Shown here: positions 6,285-9,036 of the stretch, in pieces
Layout of the letters: each line of letters opens with the position of its first letter
Numbering within the stretch: position 1 is the stretch's first letter
Assembly: GCA_900542795.1 (NCBI GenBank)
Contig: UQPD01000109.1
Span: forward strand, 1 to 9,036
Reading direction: 5' to 3'
Length of the DNA: 9,036 bases
From: an uncultured Prevotella sp.
GTDB taxonomy: Bacteria > Bacteroidota > Bacteroidia > Bacteroidales > Bacteroidaceae
The notes under the pieces: model-generated
Told to the model about the DNA's origin: nothing
The model's database searches: none
Seen by the model: only the letters and a program-made list of their open reading frames with translations
Position numbers and translations under genes: made by a program

Positions 6285-7316
6285 ATGCTAACCCCCGTAC
6301 TCAACAACAAAGAGTTTGTGGAGCTAATGAAAACCATTCAGCAAAGCAAACGCATTGTAGTATGTGCACACCGAGGTCCCGACGGCGATGCCGTAGGTTC
6401 TTCATTAGGTTGGGCAGAATACCTTAAGTTGCTTGGCAAACAAGTAACCGTAGTACTGCCTAATCCCTTCCCCGACTTTCTGCGTTGGCTGCCCAATTCT
6501 CATCTCATTCAGTTCTATGCACGTCACGAAGCAGTAGCAACACGCATCATTAACGAAGCAGACCTTATATTCTGCCTCGACTTTAACGGACTTTCTCGTC
6601 TACAAGAGATGGAGGGAGCTGTGGCACGAGCTAAAGCCGACCGCATTATCATTGACCATCACCTTAACCCCGATACCCATGTGGCAAAGATGGTTATTTC
6701 GTATCCTGATATGTGTTCAACGAGCGAACTTGTGTTCCGACTCATTCTGCAATTAGGTGGATTTGAAGATATGACGCAAAGCATGGCAACCTGCATCTAT
6801 ACGGGTATGATGACCGACACGGGCGGATTTACTTATAACTCTAACGACCCTGCCATTTACGAAATCATCTCCATGTTGCTAACCAAGAACATTGACAAGG
6901 ATAAAATTTATCGCAATGTGTTCAATGTTTATTCGGTAGACCGCATACGCTTGACGGGGTACATTCTCAACGAAAAACTCACCTTCTATGCAAGCAACCG
7001 TGCTTCAATCTTTACCCTTACACGCGATGAAATGAAGCACTTCAACTTTATTCGTGGCGATGCTGAGGGTTTGGTTAACATGCCTCTACAAGTAAAGGGC
7101 ATGCGCTTAAGCATCTCCTTGCGCGAAGACACCGAACGCGATGTTATTCGTGTTTCTCTCCGTTCGGTCGATGACTTCCCTTGCAACAAAATGGCTGAAG
7201 AGTTCTTCAACGGAGGTGGACATCTTAATGCCTCAGGTGGTGAACTCCCCTTCCCTCTCTCTGAGGCTATAAAAACAGCCGAACGTGCTATCGAAGCCTA
7301 CGAAAATCTTTTGTAA
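6285..7316 (+). CDS. nrnA: DHH/DHHA1 phosphoesterase, NrnA type (oligoribonuclease / pAp phosphatase)
   Basis: A 343-residue cytosolic protein. The N-terminal DHH domain has AHRGPDGDAVGSSLG at 28-42 (H29, D33, D35), LDFNGL at 98-103 (D99), IIDHH at 122-126 and MTDTGGF at 176-182 (D178); these acidic and His residues bind the two Mn2+ ions of the active site. The C-terminal DHHA1 domain ends in the substrate-binding GGGH motif at 310-313 (FNGGGHLNASGG). Domain order and length match NrnA, which degrades 2-5 nt RNA from the end and dephosphorylates 3'-phosphoadenosine 5'-phosphate. A related stand-alone group cleaves pApA formed from c-di-AMP; the sequence does not separate these roles. It lies 48 bases after rpe on the same strand and ends 28 bases before a strong terminator, so it is probably the last gene of that transcript. 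Confidence 0.94.
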   Translation: MLTPVLNNKEFVELMKTIQQSKRIVVCAHRGPDGDAVGSSLGWAEYLKLLGKQVTVVLPNPFPDFLRWLPNSHLIQFYARHEAVATRIINEADLIFCLDFNGLSRLQEMEGAVARAKADRIIIDHHLNPDTHVAKMVISYPDMCSTSELVFRLILQLGGFEDMTQSMATCIYTGMMTDTGGFTYNSNDPAIYEIISMLLTKNIDKDKIYRNVFNVYSVDRIRLTGYILNEKLTFYASNRASIFTLTRDEMKHFNFIRGDAEGLVNMPLQVKGMRLSISLREDTERDVIRVSLRSVDDFPCNKMAEEFFNGGGHLNASGGELPFPLSEAIKTAERAIEAYENLL

Positions 7317-7344
7317 ACAAATAGAACCATTAAGAGAAACAATA

Positions 7345-7386
7345 AAAAATCCGTGGCAAGACTTTAAAATCTTACCACGGATTTTT
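7345..7386. terminator. Bidirectional intrinsic terminator between convergent nrnA and ndh genes
   Basis: Arms at 7345-7361 (AAAAATCCGTGGCAAGA) and 7370-7386 (TCTTACCACGGATTTTT) flank an 8-base loop. Sixteen of 17 positions pair on the plus strand (one C-A mismatch); on the minus strand the odd position is a G-U pair, so all 17 can pair. The ATCCGTGG core with A-runs before and T-runs after works in both directions. It lies 28 bases after the nrnA stop and 35 bases after the ndh stop in their respective directions. Confidence 0.93.
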
Positions 7387-7421
7387 AGATATTCTCAAAA
7401 AGAATAATTTTGAAAAGCTAT

Positions 7422-8819
7422 TTATTTGTTGTCGGCAACATCGTCGTCAACCGTATTGTTAGGATCGTCAGAGCCTTCGCTAAGCAAATCGTGTCCCCAG
7501 TGTGTTGAGGCAAGACGCTTTTCGCGCTCAATCACCTCCTGTGCCTTCTTGGCATAAATAATCATACGGAGCGACTGAGAATATGAGATGTAGTTCCACA
7601 ACCAGTTGAAGAGCACAATCAATTTGTTACGTACACCTAAGATAGAACGCAAGTGAACAACCAACCAAAGGAACCAAGCCATGAAGCCACCAAACTTCAT
7701 GCTGCTAAATTCAGTCACGGCACGATTACGACCAACGGTTGCCATAGTACCCAAGTTTTTGTAACGGAAAGGCTTCAACTCCTTACCAGCAGCCAAACGC
7801 TTGAGGTTCTTTGCCAAGTTCTTACCTTGCTGAATAGCCACCTGTGCCAACTGCGGATGTCCACCAGGCCAGTTGTTATCGCCATTAGGCATGATGCACT
7901 GGTCGCCAATGCTAAATACATCTTCAAGTCCAGGCACACGGTTAAACTCATCAACAACAATACGTCCACCACGACCTAAGTGCGAAGGGTCGAGATTGCC
8001 CACAGGTTGTGCTGCAATACCACTCACCCAAATAAAGGTACGTGTAGCAATGCTGCTACCATCTTTAAGCATCACATTGTGATCCTTATAATCGGTTACC
8101 ATCTTGTTGAGCAACACATTAACGCCCATTGTGCGCAAGTACTTCTCAACCTTAGCAGATGACTCCTCGCTCATCGCAGCCAACAAACGCGGACCAGCTT
8201 CGATGAGGTAGATGTTCATCAATGAAGAGGGTAAATCGGGGTAGTCTTTAGGCAACACAAAGTTTTTCATTTCACTCAATGCACCTGCAATTTCCACACC
8301 AGTAGCACCACCACCTACAATCACTACGTTGAGCAACTCTTGGCGTTCCTTGTCTGTGGCGCAAGTCAAAGCACGTTCAAAGTTATCGAGCAAGGCGTTA
8401 CGAAGTCCCATAGCTTCGCTAACATTCTTCATGGGCATAGCCTGACGTGCCACATTCTTGTTACCAAAGAAGTTAGTCGTTGCACCTGCTGAAAGCACCA
8501 AATAGTCGTATTTTACCTTACCGATAGATGTTTGGATAATCTTATGCTCGGGAAAGATGGAGCGCACTTCTGCCATACGGAAGAAGAAGTTTTTACGCTT
8601 TTGAAAAATCTTACGGAAGGGGAAAGAAATAGAGCTGGGTTCAATACCTGCCGAAGCAATTTGGTAAATCAGTGGGGGAAACTGGTGATAGTTGTTACGG
8701 TCTACAAGTACCACCTGAAAATCGCTATTGCGCAGTTTGTTGGCTAATTTAAGTCCGCCAAAGCCGCCGCCTACAATGACTACTCTCTTTTTGTCGGTTT
8801 TTGGAAGGTTAAAGCTCAT
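7422..8819 (-). CDS. ndh: Type II NADH dehydrogenase (NDH-2, FAD flavoprotein)
   Basis: A 465-residue enzyme that transfers electrons from NADH to quinone at the inner face of the cytoplasmic membrane without pumping protons. The FAD-binding Rossmann motif is VVIVGGGFGG at 13-22, with D40 at the end of the second strand. The NADH-binding motif is VVIVGGGATGVEIAG at 165-179, with acidic E207 (YLIEAG), which favours NADH over NADPH. FSIGDQC at 302-308 is the second FAD contact, and AQVAIQQG at 325-332 is the quinone-site signature. Residues about 375-430 are rich in Trp, Leu and Ile (FMAWFLWLVVHL, LIVLFNWLWNYI), as expected for the membrane-binding C-terminal helices. The last 20 residues form an acidic tail (SDDPNNTVDDDVADNK). 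The start at 8819 gives a short N-terminus before the FAD motif, and the -7 box at 8862-8869 fits it. It is convergent with nrnA and apparently transcribed alone. Confidence 0.96.
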   Translation of the reverse strand: MSFNLPKTDKKRVVIVGGGFGGLKLANKLRNSDFQVVLVDRNNYHQFPPLIYQIASAGIEPSSISFPFRKIFQKRKNFFFRMAEVRSIFPEHKIIQTSIGKVKYDYLVLSAGATTNFFGNKNVARQAMPMKNVSEAMGLRNALLDNFERALTCATDKERQELLNVVIVGGGATGVEIAGALSEMKNFVLPKDYPDLPSSLMNIYLIEAGPRLLAAMSEESSAKVEKYLRTMGVNVLLNKMVTDYKDHNVMLKDGSSIATRTFIWVSGIAAQPVGNLDPSHLGRGGRIVVDEFNRVPGLEDVFSIGDQCIMPNGDNNWPGGHPQLAQVAIQQGKNLAKNLKRLAAGKELKPFRYKNLGTMATVGRNRAVTEFSSMKFGGFMAWFLWLVVHLRSILGVRNKLIVLFNWLWNYISYSQSLRMIIYAKKAQEVIEREKRLASTHWGHDLLSEGSDDPNNTVDDDVADNK

Positions 8820-8861
8820 AAATCTTTGTAGTATTTTTTATATAGTATATCGTGTTATTTG

Positions 8862-8869
8862 CAAAGTTA
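8862..8869 (-). promoter_or_regulatory. Candidate -7 box of the ndh gene
   Basis: TAACTTTG on the minus strand, followed by C, matches the Bacteroidota TAnnTTTG box. Transcription would start near 8856, giving a leader of about 37 nt. No TTTG is present 19-21 bases upstream, so the -33 part is not supported. Confidence 0.55.
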
Positions 8870-8919
8870 CGCGTATTATCCCATATGTCGCTAATAATGT
8901 GCTAAAAAGATTGGTCTCT

Positions 8920-8987
8920 TGTTACATTTTATTACAAAAATGCGCATACTGTTACATTGAAATGGCAATAAAGGATTAAGGATTAAG
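8920..8987. repeat. Short direct repeats at the end of the insert, upstream of ndh
   Basis: TGTTACATT occurs at 8920-8928 and 8950-8958, exactly 30 bases apart. AAGGATT occurs twice in tandem at 8971-8984, followed by AAG. The stretch has no gene. It lies upstream of the ndh promoter and runs to the adapter, so the neighbouring gene is not seen. Confidence 0.5.
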
Positions 8988-8988
8988 T

Positions 8989-9036
8989 CTGTCTCTTATA
9001 CACATCTGACGCTGCCGACGATCTTACGCGTGTAGA
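8989..9036 (-). other. Nextera i5-side library adapter (synthetic, not genomic)
   Basis: 8989-9007 is the Tn5 mosaic end CTGTCTCTTATACACATCT. 9008-9021 (GACGCTGCCGACGA) completes the reverse complement of the Nextera read-1 adapter. 9022-9029 (TCTTACGC) is the complement of an 8-base i5 index, and 9030-9036 (GTGTAGA) is the start of the P5 primer complement. Confidence 0.98.

Noticed and set aside
30..9007. Inverted 19-base Tn5 ends on both sides, resembling a transposon
   Set aside because: They are the mosaic ends of Nextera adapters, joined to read primers and sample indices; there is no transposase gene or natural terminal repeat inside.

Overview
The window is one sequencing-library molecule. 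Bases 1-48 and 8989-9036 are Illumina Nextera (Tn5 tagmentation) adapters with their sample indices. The biological insert is 49-8988. It looks like chromosomal DNA of a Bacteroidota bacterium, most likely a Prevotella-like member of Bacteroidales. This rests on promoters of the TTTG-N19-TAnnTTTG type, the absence of Shine-Dalgarno motifs before the genes, AT-rich intergenic DNA, and the kinds of proteins encoded. The genus is an inference.

Layout. 49-1041 (minus) is a 3'-truncated CNNM/DUF21-CBS membrane protein of the CorC/hemolysin C group. 1042-1449 is an AT-rich intergenic region with a candidate promoter, three copies of a short motif and a hairpin with a GAAA loop. 1450-3540 (minus) is a membrane-anchored, multidomain GH25 lysozyme with MORN repeats and an N-terminal region that resembles a trypsin-fold protease without its catalytic residues. 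3541-3683 is a divergent promoter region. 3684-5492 (plus) is a cytosolic protein of unknown function with TPR-like helices. After a short imperfect tandem repeat come rpe (5589-6236) and a DHH/DHHA1 phosphoesterase of the NrnA type (6285-7316), both plus. A strong bidirectional terminator (7345-7386) separates these from the convergent type II NADH dehydrogenase gene (7422-8819, minus). The last 169 bases of insert hold its promoter and short repeats.

Function. Most genes are housekeeping: pentose phosphate metabolism (rpe), recycling of short RNA or dinucleotides (nrnA), respiratory NADH oxidation (ndh) and probable divalent-cation transport (CNNM). The least ordinary part is the divergent pair of the lysozyme with a probable pseudoprotease and the uncharacterised TPR-like protein. 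I found no phage, CRISPR, toxin-antitoxin, tRNA, rRNA or natural insertion sequence, and no convincing sign of a new multi-gene system.
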